Positions 1 through 7,184 of a DNA stretch of 28,858 nt are shown in pieces. Numbering within the stretch: the stretch's first letter is position 1; each line of letters begins with the position of its first letter. The notes below the pieces were generated by a model. It worked only from the letters and a program-made list of their open reading frames with translations, was not told the DNA's origin and did no database searches. Source of the stretch: JAMWZF01 sp041628615 (GTDB lineage: Bacteria > Pseudomonadota > Alphaproteobacteria > Rhodobacterales > Rhodobacteraceae); assembly GCA_041628615.1 (NCBI GenBank), contig JBFKOW010000022.1:1-28858 (forward strand), read 5' to 3'. The position numbers were made by a program, and so were the translations under genes.

Positions 1-2381
1 AATGGGAGGTCGCGGCGGACAGCCGCAAGCACGTCAAGGCGATCGCCGACGCGCTGGCCGAGGACAACGCGCTGATCCTCGCCACCGACCCCGACCGCGA
101 GGGCGAGGCGATCTCGTGGCACCTGCAGGAGGCGCTGACCAGGCGCCGGTCGATCAAGAAGGACACCGCCGTTAGCCGGGTCACCTTCAACGCGATCACC
201 AGGGACGCGGTCACCACAGCGATGCAGAACCCGCGCCAGGTGGACGGCGACCTGGTGGAGGCCTACCTCGCCCGCCGCGCGCTGGACTACCTCGTCGGCT
301 TCACCCTGTCGCCGGTGCTCTGGCGCAAGCTGCCGGGGGCCCGGTCGGCGGGCCGGGTGCAGTCGGTCTGCCTGCGCCTGATCGTCGAGCGCGAGATGGA
401 GATCGAGGCGTTCCGGGCGAAGGAATACTGGTCGGTCGCGGCGCTGCTGCGCACCCCGCGCGGCCAGACCCTGACCGCCCGGCTGGTCAGCCTCGCGGGC
501 AAAAAGCTCGACAAGCACGATCTGAAGGACGCCACCCAGGCCGAGATGGCGGTGCAGGCCGTCACCTCGCGCGACCTGTCGGTGCTCTCGGTCGAGGCCA
601 AGCCCTCGACCCGCAACCCGGCCGCGCCGTTCATGACCTCGACCCTGCAGCAGGAGGCCAGCCGCAAGTTCGGCATGGGCGCCCGGCAGACGATGAGCGC
701 CGCGCAGCGGCTCTACGAGGCCGGCCACATCACCTACATGCGGACCGACGGCATCGACATGGCCCCCGAGGCGGTGAGCGCCGCCCGCGACACCATCGCC
801 GGCCGCTTCGGCAAGGAATTCGTCCCCGCCAGCCCCCGCATCTACAAGAACAAGGCCAAGAACGCGCAGGAAGCCCATGAATGCATCCGGCCCACCGACA
901 TGGACCGGGACGCGGCGAGCCTGCGGCTGAAGGACGACGACCAGCGCAAGCTGTACGACCTGATCTGGAAGCGCACCCTCGCCAGCCAGATGGAGGCCGC
1001 CCGGCTGGAGCGCACCACCGCCGAGATCGGCAGCGCCGACGGCCAGGTCGGCCTGCGCGCCACCGGCCAGGTGGTCCTGTTCGAAGGCTTCCTGAAGGTC
1101 TACGAGGAAGGCCGCGACGACACCGCCGCCGACGGCGACGACGACGACGGCGCCCGCCTGCCGGCGCTGTCCGAGGGCGACCGGATGGCCAAGGAGGAGG
1201 TCACCCCGACCCAGCACTTCACCCAGCCGCCGCCGCGCTACACCGAGGCCACGCTGGTGAAGCGGATGGAGGAACTGGGGATCGGCCGCCCGTCGACCTA
1301 TGCCTCGATCATCACCACGATCCAGGACCGCGAATACGTCCGCAAGGACAAGGGCCGCCTGATCCCCGAGGACAAGGGCCGCATCGTCACCATCTTCCTG
1401 CTCAACTTCTTCCGCCGCTATGTCGGCTACGAGTTCACCGCCGATCTGGAGGAAAGCCTCGACGACATCAGCGCCGGCAACCGCGACTACAAGGACCTGC
1501 TGGCCGGGTTCTGGCGCGATTTCTCCAAGGCGGTGGCCGAGACCAGCGAATTGCGGATCACCGAGGTGCTCGACGTGCTCGACGAGGCGCTGGCGCCGCA
1601 ACTCTATCCGCCGCGCGAGGACGGTTTGGATCCCCGCACCTGTCCGCTCTGCGGCGAGGGCCAGCTGCATCTCAAGACCTCGCGCACCGGCGGCTTCGTC
1701 GGCTGCGGCCGCTATCCCGAGTGCCGCTATACAAGGCCGATCGGCGGCGATGCCGAGGCCACGGGCGACCGGGTCCTGGGCGAGGTGGACGGCGAGGAAA
1801 TCAGCCTGCGCAGCGGCCGCTTCGGCCCCTACGTGCAGCGCGGCGAGGTCACCGAGGACAACAAGAAGCCGCCCCGCGCGTCGCTGCCCAAGGGCTGGTC
1901 GGCGGACGACATGGACCTCGACAAGGCGCTGCGCCTGCTCAGCCTGCCGCGCGAGGTGGGCCAGCATCCGTCGGGCGGCACGATCAGCGCCGGGTTCGGC
2001 CGCTTCGGCCCGTTCCTGATGCACCAGCTTCCCGACGAGCCGAAGCCGCTCTACGCCAATCTCAAGGACCCGGCCGAGGTGTTCGAGATCGGCATGAACC
2101 GCGCAGTCGAGATCGTCGACGCCAAGCGCGCCAACCCGGGCCGCGGCCGCGGCACCCCCGCGAAGGCGCTCAAGGAACTGGGCGAGCATCCCGAGGAAGG
2201 CGGCCCGGTGCAGGTCCTCGACGGCCGCTACGGTCCCTACGTGAAGTGGGGCAAGGTCAACGCCACGATCCCCAAGGGCACCGACCCCCAGAGCGTCACG
2301 ATGGAGCAGGCCGTCGCCTGGATCGCCGAGAAGTCCGCCAAGAAGCCCAAGGCCCGCGGCGCCCGGCGCAAGGGCGCCTGA
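1..2381 (+). CDS. topA: DNA topoisomerase I, 5'-truncated by the window edge
   Basis: Type IA topoisomerase that relaxes negative supercoils by nicking and passing single strands. The frame is open from base 3, so the gene begins before the window; 792 codons are visible and roughly 90 N-terminal residues are missing. The Toprim acidic motif DPDREGE is encoded at 87-107. The catalytic tyrosine of the HITYMRTDG motif is at 735-737. One four-Cys zinc ribbon follows (Cys codons at 1641, 1650, 1704, 1722). After it come three Topo_C repeats with the pattern G-R-[FY]-G-P-[FY] (about 1812, 1998, 2220) and a Lys/Arg-rich tail. A single zinc ribbon plus these repeats is the alphaproteobacterial arrangement, unlike E. 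coli TopA with its several zinc ribbons. A short Asp-rich insert lies near 1117-1150. The internal Met at 222 is not the start because Toprim lies upstream of it. Identification is secure. Confidence 0.97.
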   Translation, partial: WEVAADSRKHVKAIADALAEDNALILATDPDREGEAISWHLQEALTRRRSIKKDTAVSRVTFNAITRDAVTTAMQNPRQVDGDLVEAYLARRALDYLVGFTLSPVLWRKLPGARSAGRVQSVCLRLIVEREMEIEAFRAKEYWSVAALLRTPRGQTLTARLVSLAGKKLDKHDLKDATQAEMAVQAVTSRDLSVLSVEAKPSTRNPAAPFMTSTLQQEASRKFGMGARQTMSAAQRLYEAGHITYMRTDGIDMAPEAVSAARDTIAGRFGKEFVPASPRIYKNKAKNAQEAHECIRPTDMDRDAASLRLKDDDQRKLYDLIWKRTLASQMEAARLERTTAEIGSADGQVGLRATGQVVLFEGFLKVYEEGRDDTAADGDDDDGARLPALSEGDRMAKEEVTPTQHFTQPPPRYTEATLVKRMEELGIGRPSTYASIITTIQDREYVRKDKGRLIPEDKGRIVTIFLLNFFRRYVGYEFTADLEESLDDISAGNRDYKDLLAGFWRDFSKAVAETSELRITEVLDVLDEALAPQLYPPREDGLDPRTCPLCGEGQLHLKTSRTGGFVGCGRYPECRYTRPIGGDAEATGDRVLGEVDGEEISLRSGRFGPYVQRGEVTEDNKKPPRASLPKGWSADDMDLDKALRLLSLPREVGQHPSGGTISAGFGRFGPFLMHQLPDEPKPLYANLKDPAEVFEIGMNRAVEIVDAKRANPGRGRGTPAKALKELGEHPEEGGPVQVLDGRYGPYVKWGKVNATIPKGTDPQSVTMEQAVAWIAEKSAKKPKARGARRKGA

Positions 2382-2392
2382 CCTCTTTTGCC

Positions 2393-2422
2393 TTGGCCGG
2401 CGGCCGGTCTGCGGACTATAGC
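2393..2422 (+). promoter_or_regulatory. Candidate sigma70-type promoter before the FkbM gene
   Basis: TTGGCC at 2393-2398 and TATAGC at 2417-2422 are separated by 18 bases, in the 64-base gap after topA. Predicted transcription would begin near 2429, giving a short leader before the ATG at 2446. This is a pattern match only; read-through from topA is equally possible. Confidence 0.3.
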
Positions 2423-2445
2423 TGGGCCGCAGGCAAGAGAAAGAG

Positions 2446-3129
2446 ATGCGGCCGATGGAACGGTTCGATCTCGACGGCGTCTTCGTCGAGGACCCCCACG
2501 GGCGGTTCAGCCGCGCGGTGATCCGCGCGCTGCGGAACAACAACTACGAACGGCTGGAACGCCGCGCCGTGGAGGCGGTGCTGCGGCCCTCCGACCGGGT
2601 GATCGAGATCGGCGGCGGCTGCGGCGCGGTGAGCGCCGCCGCCGCCCGGATCGTCGGCGCCGGGGCAGTCACCTCGATCGAGGCGAACCCGCAGATGATC
2701 CCGTCGATCCGCCACGTCCACGAGATCAACGGCGTCGGCGGCATCCGCGTCATAAACGGTCTCGCCGCCGGCGCGGCGGGGGACGCGGTGTTCTACGTGT
2801 CCGAGGATTTCTGGGCCTCCTCTCTCAGCCCCGACACCCCCCGCATCGCCGCCGAGGAACGGATCGAGAAGATCGACATCAACGCCCTGATCGCCGAGAC
2901 CGGGGCCAACGCGCTGATCTCGGACATCGAGGGCGCCGAGTTCGACCTGATCCACGAGATCGACCTCGCGCCGATCGATGTCGCGATCGTCGAGTTGCAT
3001 CCCGCCGCCGCAACCCCCGCCGCGATCGCCCGGTTCTTCGACCGGGTGATCGGCGCCGGGCTCTATCCCGACATCGTCAACACGATGCGCCCCCGCGTGA
3101 TGGTCTTCCAGCGTCCCGAGCGGGGCTGA
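2446..3129 (+). CDS. FkbM-family SAM-dependent methyltransferase
   Basis: The 227-residue protein has the Rossmann methyltransferase motif I (VIEIGGGCG, residues 52-60) and an acidic residue after strand 2 (SIEANP, 77-82). It also has the FkbM hallmark SDIEGAE (159-165), followed by IVELHP (181-186). FkbM proteins O-methylate sugars or polyketides using S-adenosylmethionine, and in Proteobacteria many modify surface glycans. No signal peptide or membrane segment is visible, so it is probably cytoplasmic. An AG-rich stretch (2435-2445) precedes the ATG; a second in-frame ATG at 2455 is an alternative start with better spacing. The next gene, a glycosyltransferase, begins 1 base after the stop, so the two are probably co-transcribed and act on the same glycan. 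The acceptor cannot be read from sequence. Confidence 0.82.
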   Translation: MRPMERFDLDGVFVEDPHGRFSRAVIRALRNNNYERLERRAVEAVLRPSDRVIEIGGGCGAVSAAAARIVGAGAVTSIEANPQMIPSIRHVHEINGVGGIRVINGLAAGAAGDAVFYVSEDFWASSLSPDTPRIAAEERIEKIDINALIAETGANALISDIEGAEFDLIHEIDLAPIDVAIVELHPAAATPAAIARFFDRVIGAGLYPDIVNTMRPRVMVFQRPERG

Positions 3130-3130
3130 C

Positions 3131-3997
3131 ATGCGGCCCCTCGCGCTCGTGACGATGGTCTACGACGACGATGTCTTCCTCGACATCTACCTGCGCCACT
3201 GGGACCGCTTCGTCCCGCGCGAGCACATCTTCGTCCTGATGCACGGCAATTACGAGCGCTACGAGGCGATGGCCCGGGGCTGCAACACCCTGCGGATCCA
3301 TCGCGGCGCGATGCATCCGGACAGCGAACGCGACCGCTGGCGGATGCTGGGCCATTTCGCCAGCGGTCTCGCCACCCAGTTCGGCAAGGTGATGTACACC
3401 GACGTGGACGAGATCGTCGTGCTGGACCCCGCCGTGGGCCCCGACCCGGCAGACTACATCCTGAACCATTCTGCCCCCGTGGTCGCCCCGCACGGCGTCG
3501 ATCTGGTGCATCTGCCCGATGCCGAGCCCGGCGACTACGACCCGGCCCGCGCCGTGCTCGACCAGCGCCGGCACGTCTCGGCCAACGGCTACTATTCCAA
3601 GCCGGCGATCACCTCGGTCCCGATCCGCTGGTCCTCGGGCGGCCATTTCTGCGACCGGGAGGACTACGCGCTCGACCGCAACCTGACGCTGTTCCACCTG
3701 CGGCTGTTCGACCGGGCGATCTTCGAGGCCCGCAGCCGTCAGCGGCTGGCGATGGTGACCGATCCGGAGACCGGCCAGCCGATCCCGTCGCTCGGCGGCG
3801 TGACCTGGCGCCAGACCGCGTTCCCGATCGCCAGCTACCGCACCGACGACGTGCGGCAGGTCAACCGGCTGTTCCGGGCGCGGATCGCGCGGCGCAGCCG
3901 CGAATTGCGCAAGATCCACGACGGAATCTACATCCGTACCCCGGTGGTGCGGCGCGAACTGGACCGGATCCCGGCCCGCTACGAGGGCCTGTTCTGA
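3131..3997 (+). CDS. Glycosyltransferase, family 2-like with DxD motif
   Basis: The 288-residue protein opens with a strand-loop typical of GT-A folds (LALVTMVYDDDVFLDIYLRHW, beginning at residue 4). It carries the metal-binding motif TDVDE at 90-94, matching the family of short glycosyltransferase 2-like proteins common in Rhodobacteraceae polysaccharide loci. The later segment around residues 160-185 (SSGGHF, then an LFHLRLFDR stretch) is also typical of that family. No membrane segment is seen, so it is likely a cytoplasmic or membrane-associated enzyme using a nucleotide sugar. Its ATG lies 1 base after the methyltransferase stop, which argues for coupled translation and a shared glycan substrate. 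Sugar donor and acceptor are unknown. Confidence 0.72.
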   Translation: MRPLALVTMVYDDDVFLDIYLRHWDRFVPREHIFVLMHGNYERYEAMARGCNTLRIHRGAMHPDSERDRWRMLGHFASGLATQFGKVMYTDVDEIVVLDPAVGPDPADYILNHSAPVVAPHGVDLVHLPDAEPGDYDPARAVLDQRRHVSANGYYSKPAITSVPIRWSSGGHFCDREDYALDRNLTLFHLRLFDRAIFEARSRQRLAMVTDPETGQPIPSLGGVTWRQTAFPIASYRTDDVRQVNRLFRARIARRSRELRKIHDGIYIRTPVVRRELDRIPARYEGLF

Positions 3998-4003
3998 CCG
4001 CTC

Positions 4004-4024
4004 CGGCCGCCAGCGCGGCGGCCG
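4004..4024 (+). terminator. GC-rich hairpin after the glycosyltransferase gene
   Basis: Eight-base perfect inverted repeat CGGCCGCC (4004-4011) and GGCGGCCG (4017-4024) around a 5-base loop, 6 bases after the stop at 3997. No T-tract follows. It is placed as a terminator but could also act through Rho or as an mRNA 3' end stabiliser. Confidence 0.45.
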
Positions 4025-4034
4025 ACGCATGGGT

Positions 4035-4063
4035 TTGACTCTTCCCGCCGCTGCCGCGACAAA
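4035..4063 (+). promoter_or_regulatory. Candidate promoter of the CoA-transferase operon
   Basis: A near-consensus -35 box TTGACT (4035-4040) lies 17 bases from a poor -10 box GACAAA (4058-4063). It sits between the preceding hairpin and the ATG at 4091. Good -35 with weak -10 elements is common in Rhodobacteraceae. Pattern match only. Confidence 0.35.
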
Positions 4064-4090
4064 GCCGTCGAACCTTTGCAGGGGAGCAGG

Positions 4091-4795
4091 ATGAAAAAGG
4101 TCTATGGCTCGGCCGCGGAGGCCCTGGACGGGCTCTTGCACGACGGCATGCTCATCGCCGCGGGGGGCTTCGGGCTCTGCGGCATTCCGGAACTGCTGAT
4201 CGACGCCATCGTCGCGAGCGGCGTCAAGGACCTGACCATCGCGTCGAACAACTGCGGCGTGGACGGCTTCGGCCTCGGCAAGCTGCTCGACACCCGGCAG
4301 ATCCGGAAGATGATGTCGTCCTACGTCGGCGAGAACGACGAGTTCATGCGCCAGTACCTGTCGGGCGAGCTCGAGATCGAGTTCAACCCGCAGGGCACGC
4401 TGGCCGAGCGGATGCGCGCCGGCGGCGCCGGCATCCCCGGCTTCTACACCAAGACCGGGGTCGGCACCGTGATCGCCGAGGGCAAGGAGACCAAGGTCTT
4501 CGACGGCCAGGAATACGTGCTCGAACGCGGCATCTTCGCCGACCTGTCGATCGTCAAGGCGTGGAAGGCCGACGAGACCGGCAACGCGGTGTTCCGCAAG
4601 ACCGCCCGCAACTTCAACCCGCCGGCGGCGATGTGCGGCCGGGTCTGCGTGATGGAGGTCGAGGAGATCGTCCCCACCGGCAGCCTCGACCCCGACCACA
4701 TCCACCTGCCCGGCATCTACGTCCACCGCCTGATCCAGGGCGAGCACGAGAAACGCATCGAACAGCGGACCGTCCGCAAGCGCGAGGAGGCCTGA
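4091..4795 (+). CDS. scoA: 3-oxoacid (acetoacetate/succinyl) CoA-transferase, subunit A
   Basis: The alpha subunit of a family I CoA-transferase, 234 residues, matching ScoA/AtoD/LpsI length. The CoA-transferase signature GGFGLCGIPE is at residues 25-34, followed by the SNNCGVDGFGLGKLL region. Together with the next gene it would move CoA between succinyl-CoA and a 3-oxoacid such as acetoacetate in ketone-body or polyhydroxybutyrate use. The start is placed at 4091 because the GGGAGCAGG stretch just before it is a good Shine-Dalgarno site and families begin with MKKVY-like sequence. An in-frame ATG at 4076 has no such site and only adds MQGSR. The stop is 3 bases before the subunit B ATG. The exact acyl substrate is not determined, so scoA could equally be called atoD. 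Confidence 0.9.
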   Translation: MKKVYGSAAEALDGLLHDGMLIAAGGFGLCGIPELLIDAIVASGVKDLTIASNNCGVDGFGLGKLLDTRQIRKMMSSYVGENDEFMRQYLSGELEIEFNPQGTLAERMRAGGAGIPGFYTKTGVGTVIAEGKETKVFDGQEYVLERGIFADLSIVKAWKADETGNAVFRKTARNFNPPAAMCGRVCVMEVEEIVPTGSLDPDHIHLPGIYVHRLIQGEHEKRIEQRTVRKREEA

Positions 4796-4798
4796 GCC

Positions 4799-5422
4799 AT
4801 GCCCTGGGACCGCAACCAGATGGCCGCGCGGGCGGCGCAGGAACTCGAGGACGGGATGTATGTCAACCTCGGCATCGGCATCCCGACGCTGGTCGCCAAC
4901 TACGTCGGCGACAAGGACATCACCCTCCAGTCCGAGAACGGGATGCTGGGGATGGGCCCCTTCCCCTTCGAGGGCGAGGAGGACCCCGACCTGATCAACG
5001 CCGGCAAGCAGACCATCACCGAACTGCGCCGCACCGCCTATTTCGACAGCGCCACCAGCTTCGGGATGATCCGCGGCGGCAAGATCGCCGCGGCGATCCT
5101 CGGCGCGATGGAGGTGTCCGAGAAGGGCGACCTCGCCAACTGGATGATCCCCGGCAAGCTGGTCAAGGGCATGGGCGGGGCGATGGACCTCGTGGCCGGG
5201 GTCGGCCGGGTCATCGTGGTGATGGACCACACCAACAAGCACGGCGAGTCGAAGGTGCTGCGCGAATGCACCCTGCCGCTGACCGGCAAGGGGGTGGTCG
5301 ATCTCGTCATCACCAATCTCGGGGTGCTGGAGGTGGGCCAGAAGGGCCTGCACATCGTCGAGACCGCGCCCGGCGTCAGCCGCGACGACATCCGCGCCGC
5401 CACCGAGGCGACGATTGTCTGA
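4799..5422 (+). CDS. scoB: 3-oxoacid CoA-transferase, subunit B
   Basis: The beta subunit of the CoA-transferase, 207 residues. The catalytic signature QSENG is at residues 44-48, with the active-site glutamate at 46 that forms the glutamyl-CoA thioester in this family. Other family landmarks are NLGIGIPT (23-30) and the GGAMDLVAGVGRVIVVMDHT segment starting near residue 125. GAGGAGG just before the stop of subunit A serves as its ribosome binding site; the two genes are 3 bases apart and must form one heteromeric enzyme. The 3' end overlaps the TTG start of the next gene by 8 bases. Confidence 0.93.
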   Translation: MPWDRNQMAARAAQELEDGMYVNLGIGIPTLVANYVGDKDITLQSENGMLGMGPFPFEGEEDPDLINAGKQTITELRRTAYFDSATSFGMIRGGKIAAAILGAMEVSEKGDLANWMIPGKLVKGMGGAMDLVAGVGRVIVVMDHTNKHGESKVLRECTLPLTGKGVVDLVITNLGVLEVGQKGLHIVETAPGVSRDDIRAATEATIV

Positions 5423-5801
5423 TCCCGCGGGGTTCACGCTGCACACCGATCTCGGCACCTTCGCCGCGGTCCAGGCGAAGGGCCACGCCGACCTGCTGGC
5501 GCGGCTGCGCACCCTGGTCGCCGCGATCGCGCCCAGCGCCCGCGAGAAGGCCAGCGCCCGCGAGGGGTCGGTCTGGTGGGGCACCGGTCCGCGGAAGAAG
5601 GCGGACGGCGTCATCTGGGCGATGCCGCACCGGGCTCACCTCAACGTCGGCGTGTTCGACGCCCGCGGCCTGCCCGACCCGGCGGGCCTGCTGGAGGGCA
5701 CCGGGGCGAAGCTGCGCCACGTGAAGGTCCGCGACGCCGCGGCGATGGACGGTCCCGCCCTGCGCGCCCTGCTTGCCGCCGCCTGGGAGCGGGCCCGATG
5801 A
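5415..5801 (+). CDS. DUF1801 domain protein
   Basis: A 128-residue protein with the features of DUF1801 (YdhG-like, frataxin-like fold). Central WWGTGPRKKADGVIW lies near residues 53-67, HLNVGVFDARGLPDPAGLLEG around 76-96, and the closing LRHVKVRD follows. Members are small cytoplasmic proteins of unsettled function, some proposed to bind iron. The start is the TTG at 5415 with GAGG about 6 bases upstream, overlapping the stop of scoB by 8 bases; no ATG or GTG fits as well. The last bases overlap the ATG of the following acetyltransferase (ATGA). The chain of overlaps puts it in the CoA-transferase operon, but nothing indicates a functional link. Confidence 0.75.
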   Translation: MSDPAGFTLHTDLGTFAAVQAKGHADLLARLRTLVAAIAPSAREKASAREGSVWWGTGPRKKADGVIWAMPHRAHLNVGVFDARGLPDPAGLLEGTGAKLRHVKVRDAAAMDGPALRALLAAAWERAR

Positions 5802-6088
5802 CGCCGGCGATCCGGGAGGAGATCGACGGAGGCAAGGGCCGCTTCGTGATCGACCTGCCGGACGGCGGCGTGGCGGAGCTGACCTTTTCCATCGCCTCGC
5901 CGCGCCTACGGATCGCCGATCACACCGGCGTCCCGGCCTCGACCCGGGCGATGGGATACGGCGAGGCGCTGGTGGCGCACCTCGTCGCGGATGCCCGCGC
6001 GCGGGGCTACAAGGTGGTCCCGCTCTGCCCCTTCGTGAACGCCCAGCGCCGCCGCCACCCCGAATGGACCGACGTTTTCGACACCTGA
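5798..6088 (+). CDS. Small GNAT-family N-acetyltransferase (YjdJ/NATD1-like)
   Basis: A 96-residue, minimal GCN5-related acetyltransferase. The acetyl-CoA pyrophosphate loop R-x-x-G-x-G is RAMGYG at residues 50-55. The family tail follows: ARGYKVVPLCPFV (about 68-80), then RRHPEW (85-90), which is diagnostic for the YjdJ/NATD1 subfamily. Proteins of this subfamily have no well-defined substrate. The ATG is embedded in the stop of the DUF1801 gene (ATGA at 5798-5801), so translation is probably coupled. A longer upstream reading of the same frame is an out-of-frame shadow of DUF1801 and was not used. Confidence 0.82.
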   Translation: MTPAIREEIDGGKGRFVIDLPDGGVAELTFSIASPRLRIADHTGVPASTRAMGYGEALVAHLVADARARGYKVVPLCPFVNAQRRRHPEWTDVFDT

Positions 6089-6115
6089 AACGGCCCTTCC
6101 GGTTTGGAAAAAGTC

Positions 6116-6132
6116 GTTTCGATCTGCGAAAC
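6116..6132. repeat. Inverted repeat GTTTCG-N5-CGAAAC, possible operator
   Basis: Perfect 6-base arms (6116-6121 and 6127-6132) in the 87-base gap before the flippase-like gene, the most AT-rich short stretch in this part of the window. A third GTTTCG copy lies at 6142-6147. The location upstream of a likely operon start suggests a regulator site; it could also be a weak hairpin in the leader. Confidence 0.4.
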
Positions 6133-6175
6133 AGCTTCATAGTTTCGCCAGAATTCTCCACTAGACCGGCGGGAA

Positions 6176-7180
6176 ATGTCGATGAGCAGCACCGATCCCC
6201 ATTTGCCCCCTCCCGCCGCCTCGGAAGCGAACGCGTCGCGGCGCGACCTGCTGATCCTCGGCGGGCTCTTCGCGCTGGTCGTCGGCGGGCTGCTGGCGCT
6301 GGCGCGGGCGACCGGCTGGGACGAGACGATGCAGCACCTGCGGTCGCTGGGCGCCGGGCAGATCGCGCTGCTGCTGGGCCTGAGCGTCGCCAACTACCTG
6401 CTGCGCGGGCTGCGCTGGCACCTGTTCGCCCGCCGGCTGGGCCTGCCCACGACGCTGGCGCAGGACATCCGCCATTTCCTCGGCGGCTTCGCGATGTCGG
6501 TCACGCCGGGCCGGGTCGGCGAACTGATCCGGATGCGCTGGCTGCGCCGCGAGACCGGCTGGCCGTTCGAGCGCACCGCGCCGCTGGTGCTGATGGACCG
6601 GGCGTCGGACCTCGCGGCGATGGCGCTGATCCTCGCCGTGGCGATCGCGTTCTCCACTGGCGGCATCGCCTTCGCGGGGCCGGTCGTGGTGCTGTCGCTG
6701 CTGGCGGCCTGGATCGCGACCCGGCCGCGGCTGCTGGCCGGGATGACCACCCTGGCCTACCGGGCCACCGGCCTGTTCCCGCGGCCGATGGCGCGGATCC
6801 GCGGCGCGGCGCGGTCGCTGGCGCTGTTCTCGTCGCTGCCGGTGATGGCCGGCGCGATCCTGCTGGGCCTCGTCGGCTGGGCCGCCGAGGGCTATGCCTT
6901 CCACCTGCTGCTGGTCTGGATGGGGGCCGATATCGGGCTGGCCAAGGCGGTGGCGATCTTCACCTTCGCCACGCTGGCCGGCGGGCTGACCGGGGCGCCC
7001 GGCGGCGTCGGCGGGGCCGAGGCGGCGATGGTCGCCCTGCTCAGCCTCGAGGGCCTGCCGCTCGAGGTCTCGGTGCCGGCGACGCTGGTGATCCGCGTGA
7101 CCACGCTGTGGTTCGCCATCGGCATCGGCCTTCTGGTGTTCCCGCTGGCCGAGCGATTGTCGCGGCAGGTCGCCCGGTAG
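6176..7180 (+). CDS. Integral membrane protein of the lysyl-PG synthase TM/AglD-like (UPF0104) family
   Basis: The 334-residue protein has about seven or eight hydrophobic segments (near residues 24-46, 60-80, 143-160, 164-182, 222-248, 253-272, 284-296, 302-325). It carries the two family signatures: TPGRVGELIR (110-119) and GAPGGVGGAEA (273-283). The family comprises the membrane part of MprF and stand-alone proteins thought to flip or process lipid-linked sugars or phospholipids. No lysyl-transferase domain is attached, so this is the membrane module only. The next gene starts 4 bases after the stop and the one after that overlaps it, giving a three-gene cassette with DprE1- and DprE2-like enzymes. 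That context favours a role with a polyprenyl-phospho-sugar, by inference only. A second Met at residue 3 could also be the start. Confidence 0.78.
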   Translation: MSMSSTDPHLPPPAASEANASRRDLLILGGLFALVVGGLLALARATGWDETMQHLRSLGAGQIALLLGLSVANYLLRGLRWHLFARRLGLPTTLAQDIRHFLGGFAMSVTPGRVGELIRMRWLRRETGWPFERTAPLVLMDRASDLAAMALILAVAIAFSTGGIAFAGPVVVLSLLAAWIATRPRLLAGMTTLAYRATGLFPRPMARIRGAARSLALFSSLPVMAGAILLGLVGWAAEGYAFHLLLVWMGADIGLAKAVAIFTFATLAGGLTGAPGGVGGAEAAMVALLSLEGLPLEVSVPATLVIRVTTLWFAIGIGLLVFPLAERLSRQVAR

Positions 7181-7184
7181 CGTC

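Noticed and set aside
222..224. ATG at 222 as a start of topA
   Set aside because: The frame is open upstream to the window edge and contains the Toprim motif DPDREGE, so the true start lies before the window.
4076..4078. ATG at 4076 as the start of scoA
   Set aside because: It has no ribosome binding site, while GGGAGCAGG precedes the in-frame ATG at 4091, which also matches the family N-terminus.
3077..5614. Long minus-strand open frame opposite the glycosyltransferase and scoAB
   Set aside because: Same explanation: antisense to recognised genes, biased composition and no recognisable domain.
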